Assembly (NCBI GenBank): GCA_012729605.1
Contig: JAAYCV010000060.1
Location: 1-46,722 of the forward strand
From: Ramlibacter sp.
GTDB lineage: Bacteria > Pseudomonadota > Gammaproteobacteria > Burkholderiales > Burkholderiaceae_C
Length of the DNA stretch: 46,722 bases
Reading direction: 5' to 3'
Shown: positions 46,577 through 46,722 of the stretch, in pieces
Layout of the letters: each line of letters opens with the position of its first letter
Position numbering within the stretch: the stretch's first letter is position 1
The notes under the pieces: model-generated
What the model was told of the DNA's origin: nothing
The model's database searches: none
What the model saw: the letters and a program-made list of their open reading frames with translations, nothing else
Position numbers and translations under genes: made by a program

Positions 46577-46722
46577 ATGCAGAAATTCCAGGGTTCCGAC
46601 CAATACGTTGCTACCGATGACCTGAAACTGGCCGTGAACGCCGCCATCACGCTGCAGCGCCCGCTGCTGGTCAAGGGCGAGCCCGGCACCGGCAAGACCA
46701 TGCTGGCTGAAGAGGTGGCCGA
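46577..46722 (+). CDS. MoxR-family AAA ATPase (5' part only)
   Basis: The first 48 codons of a MoxR-type AAA protein: MQKFQGSDQYVATDDLKLAV, then the Walker A region LLVKGEPGTGKTMLAEEVA. MoxR ATPases work with von Willebrand A proteins in assembling or remodelling enzyme complexes. The rest of the gene lies outside the window. It is 51 bp downstream of ppk2 on the same strand. Confidence 0.87.
   Translation, partial: MQKFQGSDQYVATDDLKLAVNAAITLQRPLLVKGEPGTGKTMLAEEVA

Overview
The window is GC-rich chromosomal DNA with densely packed housekeeping genes. It most likely comes from a betaproteobacterium of the order Burkholderiales. This rests on protein similarity recalled by eye (hemE-priA, ftsY divergent from rsmD-coaD, the recJ-linked phosphoglycerate-mutase-like gene, DUF1841), on a perfect CIRCE operator in front of rpoH (described for betaproteobacteria), and on the fused ATP-grasp/alpha-E protein. 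No tRNA, rRNA, insertion sequence, prophage or CRISPR array was recognised. The family within the order cannot be assigned from sequence alone.

Layout. 1-3.7 kb, minus strand: lnt (cut by the window edge), corC, a GNAT acetyltransferase and a DUF937 protein. 3.8-8.2 kb, plus strand: hemE with a terminator, a 1.08-kb non-coding region, then priA. 8.2-12.9 kb: proline iminopeptidase, a small secreted protein, an AEC-type permease and rep. 12.9-18.6 kb: transglutaminase plus a fused ATP-grasp/alpha-E protein, a quinone oxidoreductase and an EamA exporter. 18.6-26.3 kb: a branched-chain-amino-acid-type ABC transporter (livK, livH, livM, livG and a hemerythrin-LivF fusion) divergent from IclR- and PaaX-type regulators. 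26.3-30.5 kb: a spermidine-synthase-like protein, then the overlapping genes lolC-lolD-tatD-DNA glycosylase. 30.6-35.5 kb: bioA-bioD, a phosphoglycerate-mutase-like gene and recJ. 35.5-40.5 kb: rsmD-coaD-DUF1294-2H ligase, divergent ftsY, and rpoH. 40.5-46.7 kb: SCO1, a BioC-like protein, comF, trmL, a TSUP permease with an orphan ParA, DUF1841, PPK2 and the start of a MoxR ATPase.

Most unusual points. (1) The hemE-priA gap holds three degenerate copies of a unit of about 190 bp. Each copy has a DnaA-box-like site, an AT-rich near-palindrome about 70-80 bp further on, and about 100 bp after that an almost invariant composite ending in TTATCCACA. Five sites match TTATNCACA exactly, all on one strand. 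(2) The last gene of the liv operon encodes an intact LivF ATPase with an N-terminal hemerythrin HHE domain, which suggests transport linked to oxygen, NO, redox or iron. (3) rpoH carries a perfect CIRCE operator and leader elements that could mask its ribosome binding site. (4) The BioC-like protein has lost the glycine-rich SAM-binding motif.

Most operons are held together by 1-8-nt overlaps (ATGA or TGATG junctions), which points to translational coupling. Starts were chosen from ribosome binding sites and family length. Where these did not agree, the entry says so.
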